Source of the DNA: Opitutia bacterium
Lineage (GTDB): Bacteria; Verrucomicrobiota; Verrucomicrobiia; Opitutales; UBA953
Length of the DNA: 37,910 nt
Reading direction: 5' to 3'
Assembly (NCBI GenBank): GCA_003569165.1
Contig: BGOI01000018.1
Coordinates: 1 to 37,910 of the forward strand
The notes below the pieces were generated by a model, which did not search any database, was not told the origin of the DNA, and saw only the letters and a list, made by a program, of their open reading frames with translations. A program made the translations under genes and the position numbers. Shown piece after piece: positions 10,358 through 19,178 of this stretch. Numbering within the stretch: the first letter of the stretch is position 1; each line of letters opens with the position of its first letter.

Positions 10358-11918
10358 TTACTTCTTGCCCTTAGGTGCGGCGGCTACCGCGACCGGCCAG
10401 TCGTCGGTCCGGAAGGGGGAGGCGGGCAGGCCGGCGCCGTTGGCGAGGCTGTATTCCGGCCAATCCTTCCAGGCATAGCGGACCGCGGCAGGCTGGGCGA
10501 CTTCGGCGCTGCTGACGACGACGGTCTCGCCGACGATCTTCGCCTCGGCGGTCTTCCATTGCTTGTCTTCGCCGGCGATCTGGAAGCCCGTGAGGGCGCC
10601 GCCCTGCATGGACTTCAGTCCGCCGTTCGTGTGCTTGAAGGAAACCGTAATCGCGTTGCCGCTGATCGAGGAGCCGGCCGGAAGCGGGCCGCTGATGGCG
10701 AGGACATTCTTGCCGTAGACCGTACCAAGGGCCCAGAAGGAGAGGCGCTTGCCGACGTCCTGCTTATTCTTCGGGTGGATGTCCTTGGCGTCGCCGAGGT
10801 CGATCGTGATGGCCATGCCGGTCTTCGGGAGTTCCAGCGTCTTCATCATCGACTCGCGGACGCGGGGCCAGCCTTCGCCGGGCGAGGTGTAGTTCGGAAG
10901 CTGCACCCAAGCGAAAGGAACTTCGTCCTTCCACAGGGTGCGCCAGCTCGTGACGAGTTGGGAGAGCTGCTTATGATAGAGGCCTGGGTTGCCGGCGTTG
11001 CCTTCGCCCTGATACCAGAGCATGCCGCGCAGGGTGTAGGGGACGAGGTTGACCACCTTGCCGTTGAAGAGGCCAGCTGGTCCGCCCTTGAGTTTGCGCA
11101 TAGCCAGCGGATCGCGGGGCGCCGGGGTCACGAAAGGTGTGCCGTTGGCCTTGGCTTTGGCGACGGCGGCTTTCCAGGTAGCCATCTGCTTCTGGAAGAG
11201 TTCGGGCGCCTTCTTTTCATCGAAGGCGAGGTAGTCCTTCATCTTAGCGTCGAAGTTGGCTTTCGTCTCAGGATTGGAGGACTGCGCCTCGGCGGAGACC
11301 CAGGATTCGATGGGCGTGCCGCCGACGGAGGTGTTGATCAGGCCGACGGGCACGCCGACTTCCTGATGGATCTCGCGACCAAAGAAATAGAGGATGGCGG
11401 AGAAGCGACCGACGTTGTCGGGCGTGCAAGCGCTCCATGCACCTTTGCCTTCGGTGGCAGGGGTGGCGGAGTGGGTCGAGGATTCCTGGTAATGACGGAT
11501 CAGCGGGTAGTTCGCGGCGGCCTTCTCGGCGTCGAAGTGATTCGAGGACTGCACGGTCATCGCCATGTTCGACTGGCCGGACCCGAGCCAGACTTCGCCC
11601 ACGAGTACGTCTTTTACTTCGAGCTTATGTCCTTCCTTGCCGGTCACGACGAGTGTCCGCGGTTCGGCGGAGGCCTTGAGGGCATCGAGCTTGAGCATCC
11701 ACTTGCCGTCGGCATCCGCGGTGGCGGACTTGGACTGGCCAGCGAAGGCGACGGTGACGGATTCACCTGCATCGGCCCAGCCCAGACGGCCACAGGCTTT
11801 TCGCGTTGCAGGACCATGTGGTCGGCGATCGGGCGGCCAGGCGGAAGCCGGCGGCGAAGAGGGAGGAGCAGCCAGCTAGTACAGCCAGTAGGATGGTGAG
11901 GAAGCGAGGGGTACGCAT
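10358..11918 (-). CDS. Sialate O-acetylesterase-like SGNH esterase (two frameshifts)
   Basis: About 520 residues, starting MRTPRFLTILLAVLAG (signal or lipoprotein-like peptide; a Cys follows at residue 17, AGC, so a lipid anchor is possible). The N-terminal all-beta domain has IADHMVLQREKPVAVWGWAD. The catalytic SGNH domain has nucleophile motif GSGQSNM, the mid motif NTSVGGTPIESW, LWYQGEGNA, and DAKDIHPKNK with the catalytic Asp-His. It removes O-acetyl groups from sugars, extracytoplasmically. The frame breaks near 11842 and 11777; adding one C (GCCGCCCCG) and one G (TGGGGC) restores the family motifs. It ends with lysine-rich PKGKK. It lies 80 nt downstream of the DUF1501 gene and has its own promoter-like element. 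Confidence 0.85.
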
Positions 11919-11924
11919 ACCTTT

Positions 11925-11954
11925 CAAACAACTGAAACCCCCCCTAGGTTGCGA
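11925..11954 (-). promoter_or_regulatory. Promoter-like element TCGCAA-N18-TGTTTG
   Basis: TCGCAA (11954-11949) and TGTTTG (11930-11925) are 18 nt apart on the minus strand, 6 nt before the ATG at 11918. The -35-like box keeps CTCGCAAC, shared with the elements at 48-77 and 16548-16577. The -10-like box is the weakest of the set. GAAAGG lies between it and the ATG. Confidence 0.45.
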
Positions 11955-11966
11955 GAATAAGCATAA

Positions 11967-11990
11967 GGCCTAGCCCCAGCCCTAGCCCTG
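11967..11990. repeat. Short tandem hexamer repeat (GCCCTA-like, four units)
   Basis: Four consecutive 6-bp units on the plus strand: GGCCTA, GCCCCA, GCCCTA and GCCCTG. They begin 8 nt beyond the stop of the DUF1501 gene and end 12 nt upstream of the -35-like box at 11949-11954. A similar hexamer array lies at 37113-37148 with the same 12-nt offset. Confidence 0.55.
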
Positions 11991-11998
11991 TCACTCCT

Positions 11999-13417
11999 TT
12001 AGGCCAACAACTGCTTCACCACGTGGCAGGGCTCCACGCCGGTGAGGCGGAAGTCCAGGCCGGCGTTGCGGAAGGTCAGGCGTTCATGGTCGATGCCCAG
12101 GCAGTGCAGGATGGTCGCCTGCAGGTCGGGCACGCGGACCTCGTCCTTGACGATGTTGAAGCCCATCTCGTCGGTCTCACCGATCGTCTGACCGCCCTTG
12201 ATGCCGCCGCCGGCCATCCACATGGAGAAGGCCTGCGGGTGGTGGTCTCGTCCCTGGCTGCGGCCGAGCGAGACGCTCGACTCGACCATCGGGGTGCGGC
12301 CGAATTCGCCACCCCAGACGACGAGCGTGCTATCGAGCAAGCCGCGACGTTTGAGGTCCTTGACGAGCGCGGCGGAGGCCTTGTCGGTCTTGGCGCAGTT
12401 GTTCCGTACGTTGCCGGCGACGTCGCTGTGCGCGTCCCAGCCCTCGTTGTAGATGTTGATGAAGCGGACGCCGCGTTCGATCATGCGACGGGCCAGTAGG
12501 CACGCGCGGGCGAAGGACGGCACCTTGGGGTCGCAGCCGTAGAGCTCGAGGGTCTCCTTGCTCTCGGAAGAGAGGTCCATGAGGTCGGGCGCCGAGGTCT
12601 GCAAGCGGTAGGCCATCTCGTAGTTGGCGATGCGCGTGGCGATCTCGCTGTCGCCGTCGAGGCGGAGGCGGCGGTCGTTCATCGCGTTGATCAGGTCGAT
12701 GGTGTCCTTCTGCGTGCCCGGGTCGATGCCGGCCGGCGTGCTGGTGTTGAGGATGGCGTCGCCGGCGTTGCGGAAGCGCGTGCCGGTGTAGCTGCTCGGG
12801 AGGAAGCCGCTGCTCCAGCAGGCGGCGCCGCCGCTGATGCCGGAGCCGGTGCTCATCACGACGAAAGAGGGAAGGTCCTTGGACTCGGAGCCGAGGCCGT
12901 AGGTGATCCAAGAGCCCATGCTGGGGCGGCCGGGCTGGGAGAAGCCCGTGTTCATGAAGATCTGCGCGGGGGCGTGGTTGAACTGCGTGGTGCGACAGGA
13001 TTTCACGATCGCGATGTCGTCCGCGATGGTCGCGATGTTCGGCAGCATCTCGGAGAGCTCGGCGCCGGACTGGCCATGGCGGGCGAACTTGAAGCGCGGA
13101 CCGAGCACGGCGGCGTCCGGGCGGATGAACGCATAGCGCTGGCCGTTGATGATCGAGGGCGGGAGGGGCTTGCCTTCGAGCTTCGCGAGCTCGGGCTTGT
13201 TGTCGAAGAGCTCGAGCTGCGACGGGGCGCCGGCCATGAAGAGGTGGATGACCGCCTTGGCTTTCGGGGCGTGGTGAGGCAGGCCCGAACGCATGCCGGA
13301 GCCGGCGGCCGCGAGGCGCCCCATCGCGCCGTCGGCGATCAGGGAGGCGAGGGCGATCTTACCGACGCCGACGCCGCAGTCCTGGAAGAAGTGGCGTCGG
13401 GTGATGTTTGGATTCAT
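11999..13417 (-). CDS. DUF1501 Tat-exported protein
   Basis: Intact, 472 residues. A twin-arginine signal is visible (TRRHFF, R7-R8, then a hydrophobic stretch), so it should be exported folded by the Tat system. The body matches DUF1501: HLFMAGAPSQLELFDNKP, NHAPAQIFMNTG, and the C-terminal VVWGGEFGRTPM with GRDHHPQAF. The fold belongs to the alkaline phosphatase/sulfatase superfamily, but the biochemical role is unknown. DUF1501 genes almost always sit beside a DUF1549/DUF1553 cytochrome protein, as here (gene ending at 13558). The 140-nt gap between the two carries heptamer repeat arms. Confidence 0.93.
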   Translation of the reverse strand: MNPNITRRHFFQDCGVGVGKIALASLIADGAMGRLAAAGSGMRSGLPHHAPKAKAVIHLFMAGAPSQLELFDNKPELAKLEGKPLPPSIINGQRYAFIRPDAAVLGPRFKFARHGQSGAELSEMLPNIATIADDIAIVKSCRTTQFNHAPAQIFMNTGFSQPGRPSMGSWITYGLGSESKDLPSFVVMSTGSGISGGAACWSSGFLPSSYTGTRFRNAGDAILNTSTPAGIDPGTQKDTIDLINAMNDRRLRLDGDSEIATRIANYEMAYRLQTSAPDLMDLSSESKETLELYGCDPKVPSFARACLLARRMIERGVRFINIYNEGWDAHSDVAGNVRNNCAKTDKASAALVKDLKRRGLLDSTLVVWGGEFGRTPMVESSVSLGRSQGRDHHPQAFSMWMAGGGIKGGQTIGETDEMGFNIVKDEVRVPDLQATILHCLGIDHERLTFRNAGLDFRLTGVEPCHVVKQLLA

Positions 13418-13436
13418 GATTTTTAAAGTAGGCTAA

Positions 13437-13464
13437 GTTCTTGGTTCTTAGTTCTTGGTTAAGA
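13437..13464. repeat. Left arm of inverted heptamer repeats (GTTCTTG)
   Basis: Three 7-bp units on the plus strand (GTTCTTG, GTTCTTA, GTTCTTG) and a degenerate fourth (GTTAAGA), so GTTC recurs every 7 bp at 13437, 13444 and 13451. It lies 20-47 nt upstream of the DUF1501 start and mirrors the right arm at 13510-13537. Confidence 0.65.
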
Positions 13465-13509
13465 AACAAGGGCTAGGGGGTTGAGCGTGATATTGGGTGT
13501 GGCAGCTGC

Positions 13510-13537
13510 TAAGAACAAAGAACGAGGAACTGTGAAC
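13510..13537. repeat. Right arm of inverted heptamer repeats (GAAC every 7 bp)
   Basis: Four 7-bp units on the plus strand (TAAGAAC, AAAGAAC, GAGGAAC, TGTGAAC), the inverted form of the left arm. Over 22 bp the arms match at about 18 positions. The spacer is about 45 nt. The arm begins 20 nt beyond the stop of the DUF1553 gene. Confidence 0.6.
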
Positions 13538-13557
13538 ATCATATCTTCGATTGTGCG

Positions 13558-16506
13558 TCACGGATGCGTGATGCTTTCGTCCAGATTGAGGGCGGCGCGG
13601 GCGACGGCGGTCCAGATGTCCTGGTCGGCGACCTTGCGGGCGCGTTGGGCGGCGACGAAGGCCTTCATGGTCGCGAGTTCGTCGGGCGCGGGCGGGCGGG
13701 TCACGCAGCGGCGGAGCACGAACGTGATGCGGCCGTCGTCATCGCCGGCGGCGGCGATGGTCTTGGTGCCGAGGACGCGCGCGGCCTCCATGAACATCTC
13801 GTCATTGAGGAGCGTGAGCGCCTGAAGCGGGCTGTTGGAGACGTCGCGGCGGGCGATGCACGATTCGCCGGTCGGGGCGTCGAAGGTCGTGGCCATCGCG
13901 AACGGGGCGGTGCGCTTGATGAAGGTGTACAGCGAGCGACGGTAGCGGTCTTCGCCTTCGCTGACCTTCCATTCGATGCGTCCGTAGGTGCCTTCGCTGG
14001 TCACGCTGGCGGGTTGGGGCGGGTACACGCCCGGGCCGCCCATCTTGGCGGAGAGCAGGCCCGCGGCGCTGAGGGCGCTGTCGCGGACGATCTCGGCGTC
14101 GAGGCGGAAGCGGCTGCCGCGGGCGAGCAGGAGGTTCTCACGATCCTTCTCGGCAAGCTCACGCGTGACGATGGACGACTGGCGATACGTGCCACTGGTG
14201 ACGATGAGGCGATGGAGTTTTTTCATCGACCAGCCGGACTTCACGAAGTCGACGGCGAGCCAGTCGAGCAGCTCGGGGTGCGTGGGCGGCTGGCTCTGGT
14301 AGCCGAAATCCTCGAGCAGACGCACGAAGCCGTGTCCGAAGAAGGCCTGCCACTGGCGATTGACCGCGACGCGCGCGGTGAGCGGGTTCTCCGGCGCGAA
14401 GAGCCAGCGGGCGAACGTCAGGCGGTTGGCCGGAGCGTCCTTGGGCAGGGCGGGCAGGAAGGCCGGCACCGCGGGCGGGACGGCTTGCTTGGGGCTGAGG
14501 TATTCGCCGCGGTGGTGGAGGAAGGTCGGACGCGGGTGGGCGGCCGGACGCTCGCGCATCACGAGCGTGGCCTGGCCGCGCGGGACTTGTTTGCGTAGGT
14601 TGGCGAGCGCCTTGGTGTGGGCCGAGAGTTCGGGGGCGGTCTCGAGGAAGCGCTGACGGAGCTTGGCTTGGTCGTGCGGGGCGGCGCCGGCAAGCATGGC
14701 TTCGATCTCGGCGGGATGGCCCGTGGCGGTGGCCTGCACGTCGGTCGTCACGGAGATTCGGAAATGTCCGACCGGAGCGGCGTAATGCTTTTCGAACAGC
14801 ATCTTGAGCGCCCAGCCCGCGGAGAGGTCGGTCGGCTGGTCAAAGTGGAAGACCGCGACATGATTCTGACCGAGGCCGCCGAGGACCTGCCAGCCGCTGG
14901 ACATCTCGCCGTCCAGCGCGGCCGAGGCGTTGTTCTTCTTGCGGTTGGCGGCGGCCTTGGGCGCGGCCGCGGCATCACTGATCCGGTCTTCCTCTTCGTC
15001 ATTGGTCGCGGTAGCGTCGTCGAACTTCAGGCGTCGGTCGCCCTGCCAGGCCTGGAATTCGCTGAGGAAGAAGCCGCCGAGCGGGCCTTCGTAATTCGTG
15101 AGGCCGGGGCCGTCGTTGGGCAGGAGCGGGTGGGGCGCGACTTCGATGCGGATGGCGATGGCGCCTTTGATGGCCCGGTCGAAGGCCAGGTCGTAGACGT
15201 CGCTTTTCGTGATGTCTCCGCCGCCGAGGATGAAGCCGTCAGGCTGCACGTCGAGTGTCGGCATCGTGGTCTTCAGCTGGCTCGGGCGGAGCGTCTCCCA
15301 TTTCGCGGCGCGCTGGCTTTCGGCGTTCAGCCATTCGCCGAAGCGCTTCTCGACGGCCGCGGGGCCGCCGGGGAACTTGCCTTCGAGGGATTCTTCCGCC
15401 GCGCGGATCTTCTTCGCGTGGTCGGCCTGGCGCTGCGCGAGGTCGGCCGGCGGGATATGATAGGTCGGCTCGTCGGCGTTGTTGAGCAGCGCCATCACCG
15501 AATAGTAATCGGTGTGCAGGATCGGGTCATACTTGTGCGTGTGGCACTGGGCGCAGTTGAGCGTGAGGCCCATCCAGGTGGCGCCGGTGGCGCCGACGCG
15601 GTCGACCATGGAGTAGAAGCGGTATTCGTTCGGATCGGCACCGCCTTCTTCGTTGAGCATCGTGTTGCGGTGGAAGCCCGTGGCGATGAGGTCTTCGGGC
15701 GTGGCGCCCGGGAGGAGGTCGCCCGCGAGCTGTTTGATGCTGAACTGGTCGTAAGGCAGGTCGGCGTTGAGGGCCTTCACGACCCAGTCGCGGTAGGGCC
15801 AGATCGAGCGGGGGCGGTCCTTCTCGAAACCGTTCGTGTCCGCATAGCGGGCGAGGTCCAGCCAGCGGCGCGCCCAGCGTTCGCCATAGCGGGGCGAAGT
15901 CAGCAGGCGGTCCACGAGCTTCTCGTAGGCGTCGGGAGATCGGTCGTTGGCGAAGGCGTCGGCCTCTTCGGGCGTGGGCGGGACGCCGGTGAGGTCGAGG
16001 GTGACGCGGCGCACGAGCACGTAGCGATCGGCTTCGGGCGAAGGCTTGAGTCCTTCCTTGTCGAGGCGGGCGCGGACGAACGCATCGATGGGATGATTGG
16101 AGCCCTTTGGCAGGGGGGCCTGCTTCGGTGCGAAGAACGCCCAGTGGTCCTGATACTTGCCGCCTTCGGCGATCCAGGCGCGGAGGATGGCCTTGTCCTT
16201 GTCGGACATGGGCTTCTTCGATTCCGGCGGCGGCATGAGCTCGTCGCTGTCGTGCGAGAAGATGCGGCGGACGACTTCGCTCTTGTCCGGCTGGCCGGCG
16301 ACGATGGCGAGTTCGCCTGACTTGCCTTTGCCGTGGGCCGATTCCGGGAGGTCGAGGCGCAGCTTGGCCTTGCGCGAGTGCTCGTCCATGCCGTGACAAG
16401 CGAAGCAATGCTGGGCGAGGATCGGGCGGACTTCCTGGTTGAAGTCGACGGCGAGGAGGCGCGTGGCGACAAGCAGAAGCAGGGGGGCGGACGAAAGGCG
16501 GAGCAT
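13558..16506 (-). CDS. DUF1549/DUF1553 planctomycete-type cytochrome c protein
   Basis: Intact, 982 residues from MLRLSS, chosen because it begins a clean signal peptide; the longer frame to 16581 has no such start. PSCyt1 domain with CFACH at residues 34-38 and a LMPPPESKKP distal region. DUF1549 follows (~140-340: RRVTLDLTGVPPTPEEADAF, RYGERWARRWLDLARYADTN). A second CxxCH, CAQCHTHKYDP, lies near 345. The C-terminal DUF1553 (~715-960) has NPLTARVAVNRQWQAFFGHG. These large proteins are presumed periplasmic multi-domain c-type cytochromes; the reaction is unknown. The DUF1501 partner follows. The upstream intergenic region is shared with the divergent hydrolase gene at 16640. Confidence 0.94.
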   Translation of the reverse strand: MLRLSSAPLLLLVATRLLAVDFNQEVRPILAQHCFACHGMDEHSRKAKLRLDLPESAHGKGKSGELAIVAGQPDKSEVVRRIFSHDSDELMPPPESKKPMSDKDKAILRAWIAEGGKYQDHWAFFAPKQAPLPKGSNHPIDAFVRARLDKEGLKPSPEADRYVLVRRVTLDLTGVPPTPEEADAFANDRSPDAYEKLVDRLLTSPRYGERWARRWLDLARYADTNGFEKDRPRSIWPYRDWVVKALNADLPYDQFSIKQLAGDLLPGATPEDLIATGFHRNTMLNEEGGADPNEYRFYSMVDRVGATGATWMGLTLNCAQCHTHKYDPILHTDYYSVMALLNNADEPTYHIPPADLAQRQADHAKKIRAAEESLEGKFPGGPAAVEKRFGEWLNAESQRAAKWETLRPSQLKTTMPTLDVQPDGFILGGGDITKSDVYDLAFDRAIKGAIAIRIEVAPHPLLPNDGPGLTNYEGPLGGFFLSEFQAWQGDRRLKFDDATATNDEEEDRISDAAAAPKAAANRKKNNASAALDGEMSSGWQVLGGLGQNHVAVFHFDQPTDLSAGWALKMLFEKHYAAPVGHFRISVTTDVQATATGHPAEIEAMLAGAAPHDQAKLRQRFLETAPELSAHTKALANLRKQVPRGQATLVMRERPAAHPRPTFLHHRGEYLSPKQAVPPAVPAFLPALPKDAPANRLTFARWLFAPENPLTARVAVNRQWQAFFGHGFVRLLEDFGYQSQPPTHPELLDWLAVDFVKSGWSMKKLHRLIVTSGTYRQSSIVTRELAEKDRENLLLARGSRFRLDAEIVRDSALSAAGLLSAKMGGPGVYPPQPASVTSEGTYGRIEWKVSEGEDRYRRSLYTFIKRTAPFAMATTFDAPTGESCIARRDVSNSPLQALTLLNDEMFMEAARVLGTKTIAAAGDDDGRITFVLRRCVTRPPAPDELATMKAFVAAQRARKVADQDIWTAVARAALNLDESITHP

Positions 16507-16639
16507 AGGGCTGAGGGGTCGCCGGGCGGGGTGCGTCGGGATGACCATAAGACAGTCAAGACCGCCCGGGGTTGCGAGCAATTAGCAGGCAGGGGTTCGC
16601 GGTTGCGGGCCTATGATAGGTGGCTAATTTTGCGATGTC
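16507..16639. promoter_or_regulatory. Divergent intergenic region
   Basis: 133 nt between the minus-strand DUF1553 gene and the plus-strand hydrolase. It holds the minus promoter-like element (16548-16577). For the plus gene, TTGCGG with TAATTT 16 nt further on (-10-like) and a small palindrome CCTATGATAGG (16610-16620) lie just before the start. The two related segments GTTGCGAGC and GTTGCGGGC (about 30 nt apart) may be repeated binding sites. Confidence 0.4.
16548..16577 (-). promoter_or_regulatory. Promoter-like element TCGCAA-N18-GTCTTA
   Basis: TCGCAA (16577-16572) and GTCTTA (16553-16548), 18 nt apart, 41 nt upstream of the DUF1553 start at 16506. Unlike the copies at 48-77 and 11925-11954, this one leaves room for a normal leader. 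Its upstream box lies in a 12-mer identical to 71-82. Confidence 0.55.
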
Positions 16640-17701
16640 GTGTCCCGCTTAGCCCTCATTTTCTGTCTTATCGCCGTAGGGGTGTCCGCCGCTGACGACC
16701 CGAAGTTGGGCGATGGTTCGCAGTACAAATGGCGGCAGGCGCTGGGCTCCCCGAGTTCGCCTTTCGGTCAGGCTGGTCCGGCGGAGCTGGTCGAGTCCTT
16801 CGACACTCCGGATTTCCGGGCGCAGTTGTTCCGCCAGCGTACCGGTCCGGAGACCTGGCAGCGGATTCTTCTCCTGAAGCCCTTGCGGCTCGAGGTCCGG
16901 ACCGCCGGAGTCGTCGTGCCTTTCTATGACCCCGATCGGATGTGCGGTTACGATCTGCGGACGAAGCAACGGCTCGGGCCGGAGCGGAATACGGCTTTCT
17001 TCGGCCTGCATCTCGTGCGGCAGGGCTACGTCGTCGCCGCGGTCGAAGCTTATCCGTTCAACCTGCTGACGCCGGACGAGCAGAAGGCGAGCAAGGGCGG
17101 GATGGGGGTCTGGCGTGACGCGGCGGCCAAGCTCGCCCGGCAGGAGCCCGGATGGACGGGCATGGGTAAGCTCACCCACGACACGCTCTTGGCGGCCGAC
17201 CTCCTGGCGGCAGATGCGCAGGTCGACCCGGCTCGTCTCGCGGTGATGGGGCATTCGCTCGGCGGCAAGATGGCTTTCTACGCGGGCTGCCTGGACCCGC
17301 GTTTCCGGGCGATTGTCGCGAGCGACTTTGGTATCGCGTGGGATTCGACCAACTGGGGTGACGCCTGGTATTTCGGCTCCAAGCTCAAGGCAATGCGCGC
17401 GGATGGGCTGTCTCATGAGCAGCTGCTCGCCTCTGCCGCGCCGACGTCCTTCTTCCTCATTGCCGGGCAATACGACAGCCAGGCTGCCAGCGGACCGATC
17501 CTAGATGCGGCGCGCAAGGTGCACCTGCTCTACGGCAAGGACGACTCTATCGAGATGTTTGACCATCACACCGGACACCAGCCCACCTGGCCGTCCTTGA
17601 AGGCCGCCTATGTCTGGCTGGCTCGGCGGATGGACATGCCCGCGCCTGATTTCGCGTATCTCGACCAGCTGGCCCGCGAACAAGCGAAGTCCGCCAAGTA
17701 G
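16640..17701 (+). CDS. Secreted alpha/beta hydrolase (dienelactone hydrolase/esterase type)
   Basis: Intact, 353 residues; the only plus-strand gene I accept. The start is a GTG whose frame gives a signal peptide (MSRLALIFCLIAVGVSAAD); the nearby ATG at 16635 is in another frame. The nucleophile elbow is GHSLGGKM near residue 205. Asp in LIAGQYDSQ and His in DHHTGHQPTWP are plausible triad partners. It resembles bacterial acetylxylan-esterase-like or dienelactone-hydrolase-like enzymes of polysaccharide loci, so removal of acyl esters from a glycan is a reasonable guess but unproven. It is divergent from DUF1553 and converges on sulfatase 2, with stops 4 nt apart and no clear terminator between them. 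Confidence 0.85.
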   Translation: MSRLALIFCLIAVGVSAADDPKLGDGSQYKWRQALGSPSSPFGQAGPAELVESFDTPDFRAQLFRQRTGPETWQRILLLKPLRLEVRTAGVVVPFYDPDRMCGYDLRTKQRLGPERNTAFFGLHLVRQGYVVAAVEAYPFNLLTPDEQKASKGGMGVWRDAAAKLARQEPGWTGMGKLTHDTLLAADLLAADAQVDPARLAVMGHSLGGKMAFYAGCLDPRFRAIVASDFGIAWDSTNWGDAWYFGSKLKAMRADGLSHEQLLASAAPTSFFLIAGQYDSQAASGPILDAARKVHLLYGKDDSIEMFDHHTGHQPTWPSLKAAYVWLARRMDMPAPDFAYLDQLAREQAKSAK

Positions 17702-17705
17702 GCGC

Positions 17706-19133
17706 TCACTTCTTTTTCTTCTTCGCGCCGGCTTTGCCGGCTTCCGCGCCGAGCGCTGGGCCGTTGTCAGCCGGCAGGGAGCGATGCCAGGCGAGCACCG
17801 CGGCCGTGAGGCGTTCGGTGACGGCGGATTCCTTAGCAGCAAGGTTCGTCATCTCTCCGACATCTTTGGAGAGGTCATAGAGGAGTGGCTTAGAGCCGTC
17901 ATATTCGCACAACAGTTTCCAATCGCCTTCGCGGACGGCGAGGTCGGGCTGTGGAACCGCCAGGGCAGGGAGCCAGACCTTTCGTTCCGGCGGACGGCGC
18001 CAGAAGATCGCGCCAGGGTGGGAGGCCGGCGCTTGACCGAGTAGCGTGGCCGAAAGGTCCGCGCCATCGAGTCCCTGGGGTGCCTTCGTGCCGGCGAGGT
18101 GCGCCAACGTAGGGGCGAGGTCCATCGCGGCGAAAACCGAGGCGGCGTCGAGGGTGCCGACCTTGGCTTTCTCCATGAGTCCGGGGGCCCAGACGACAAG
18201 GGAGGAGCGGATGCCGCCTTCGAAGAGCTGTGATTTCTTGCCGCGGAACGGGCTGGCGCTGCCGGCACCTGGTTCGGGTCCGTTATCGGAGCAGATCACG
18301 AAGACCGTGTTATCGCGTAAGGCGGCATCGCCGCGGATGCGCTCGAAGAGGCGGCCGAGCTGTCGGTCCATCTCCTCCAGCACGGCCAGGTAGATCTGGT
18401 GTTTCTCTGGCGACCATTTCTCGAGCGGAGGGAAGTAGGGGCTGTGGACGTCGTCGGGCCAGACATCGACATAGAACGGCTGCTGCTTGGCCGCGGCTTG
18501 GTCGATGAACTTCAGGGCCGCGTCGGTATAGCCGGTGGTGATCTCCGTGCGGTTCATCCAGGTGACCGGGCCGCCGAGGCGTTCGGCGTCGGCCCAGATC
18601 TTCTTCGGCTCCTTGTCGCCGGGCTTGAGCGTGAGAGGGAGGAGCTTAGGTCCCATCCCTTCGAAATTGGTCAGCGAGGCGTCGTAGCCGTAGGCCGTGA
18701 TCGCGGGGGCATCGTCGACGTCGCGTTGGCCGCCGAGGTGCCATTTGCCAAAATGCCCGGTCGCGTAGCCGACTTCTTTGAGCGAGCGAGCGAGCGTCGG
18801 GGCTTTCAGGTCGAGCCACTGGGCGTTGCCGCGGCGGGTGTTTTCGGCGCGGTTATCGAGGAAGGAGTTGATGCGCCAGCGCTGCGGGTATTGGCCTGTC
18901 ACGAAGGCGCAGCGGGAAGGGGAGCAGATGGGCGAGTTGACGTAGAACTGGGAGAAGCGGAGTCCTTCGGCCGCCAGGCGGTCGATGTTAGGCGTCTTCG
19001 CTTCCTTGTTGCCGAAGCACGAGAAGTCGCCCCAGCCCATGTCGTCGATGAGCACGAAGACGAAGTTAGGCTGGCGGGCTGCTTGGGCGCAAAGGCTGAA
19101 GCAAAGCCAAGAAATGAGCAGGGCGTAACGCAT
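17706..19133 (-). CDS. Secreted type I sulfatase 2
   Basis: Intact, 475 residues. Signal peptide MRYALLISWLCFSLCAQAA; metal-binding DD (LIDDMGWGD, 30-31); formylglycine motif C70-S-P-S-R74. GKWHLGG and VICSDNGPEP complete the site. Extracytoplasmic sulfate ester hydrolase, substrate unknown. The C-terminus is lysine-rich (AGKAGAKKKKK). A canonical -35 (TTGACA at 19173-19168) with a weak TAAGCC 17 nt on lies just upstream, inside the 45-nt gap after sulfatase 3, so it may be transcribed independently as well as by readthrough. Confidence 0.93.
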   Translation of the reverse strand: MRYALLISWLCFSLCAQAARQPNFVFVLIDDMGWGDFSCFGNKEAKTPNIDRLAAEGLRFSQFYVNSPICSPSRCAFVTGQYPQRWRINSFLDNRAENTRRGNAQWLDLKAPTLARSLKEVGYATGHFGKWHLGGQRDVDDAPAITAYGYDASLTNFEGMGPKLLPLTLKPGDKEPKKIWADAERLGGPVTWMNRTEITTGYTDAALKFIDQAAAKQQPFYVDVWPDDVHSPYFPPLEKWSPEKHQIYLAVLEEMDRQLGRLFERIRGDAALRDNTVFVICSDNGPEPGAGSASPFRGKKSQLFEGGIRSSLVVWAPGLMEKAKVGTLDAASVFAAMDLAPTLAHLAGTKAPQGLDGADLSATLLGQAPASHPGAIFWRRPPERKVWLPALAVPQPDLAVREGDWKLLCEYDGSKPLLYDLSKDVGEMTNLAAKESAVTERLTAAVLAWHRSLPADNGPALGAEAGKAGAKKKKK

Positions 19134-19178
19134 GGGGTAGGGAGGGCTTACCCCTGACGCTCTAAGTTGTCAAAAGGC

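Noticed and set aside
10358-11918. Sialic-acid catabolism locus
   Set aside because: Only the esterase family name points to sialate; no lyase, kinase, epimerase or sialidase is present, and these esterases act on other acetylated glycans too.
13437-13537. Heptamer arms as a CRISPR array
   Set aside because: Units are 7 bp without spacers and the two arms are inverted; there is no cas gene in the window.
14617-16320. 567-codon open frame on the plus strand opposite the DUF1553 gene
   Set aside because: It is a high-GC shadow of an intact, recognisable minus-strand gene; the translation has no domain, and similar shadows oppose nearly every gene here (690-1880, 10307-11899, 20670-22043).
17727-17741. 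GCCGGC-TTT-GCCGGC hairpin near the convergent stops
   Set aside because: It lies inside the last codons of sulfatase 2, where GKAG codons create it, and no T-run follows on either strand; not a convincing terminator.
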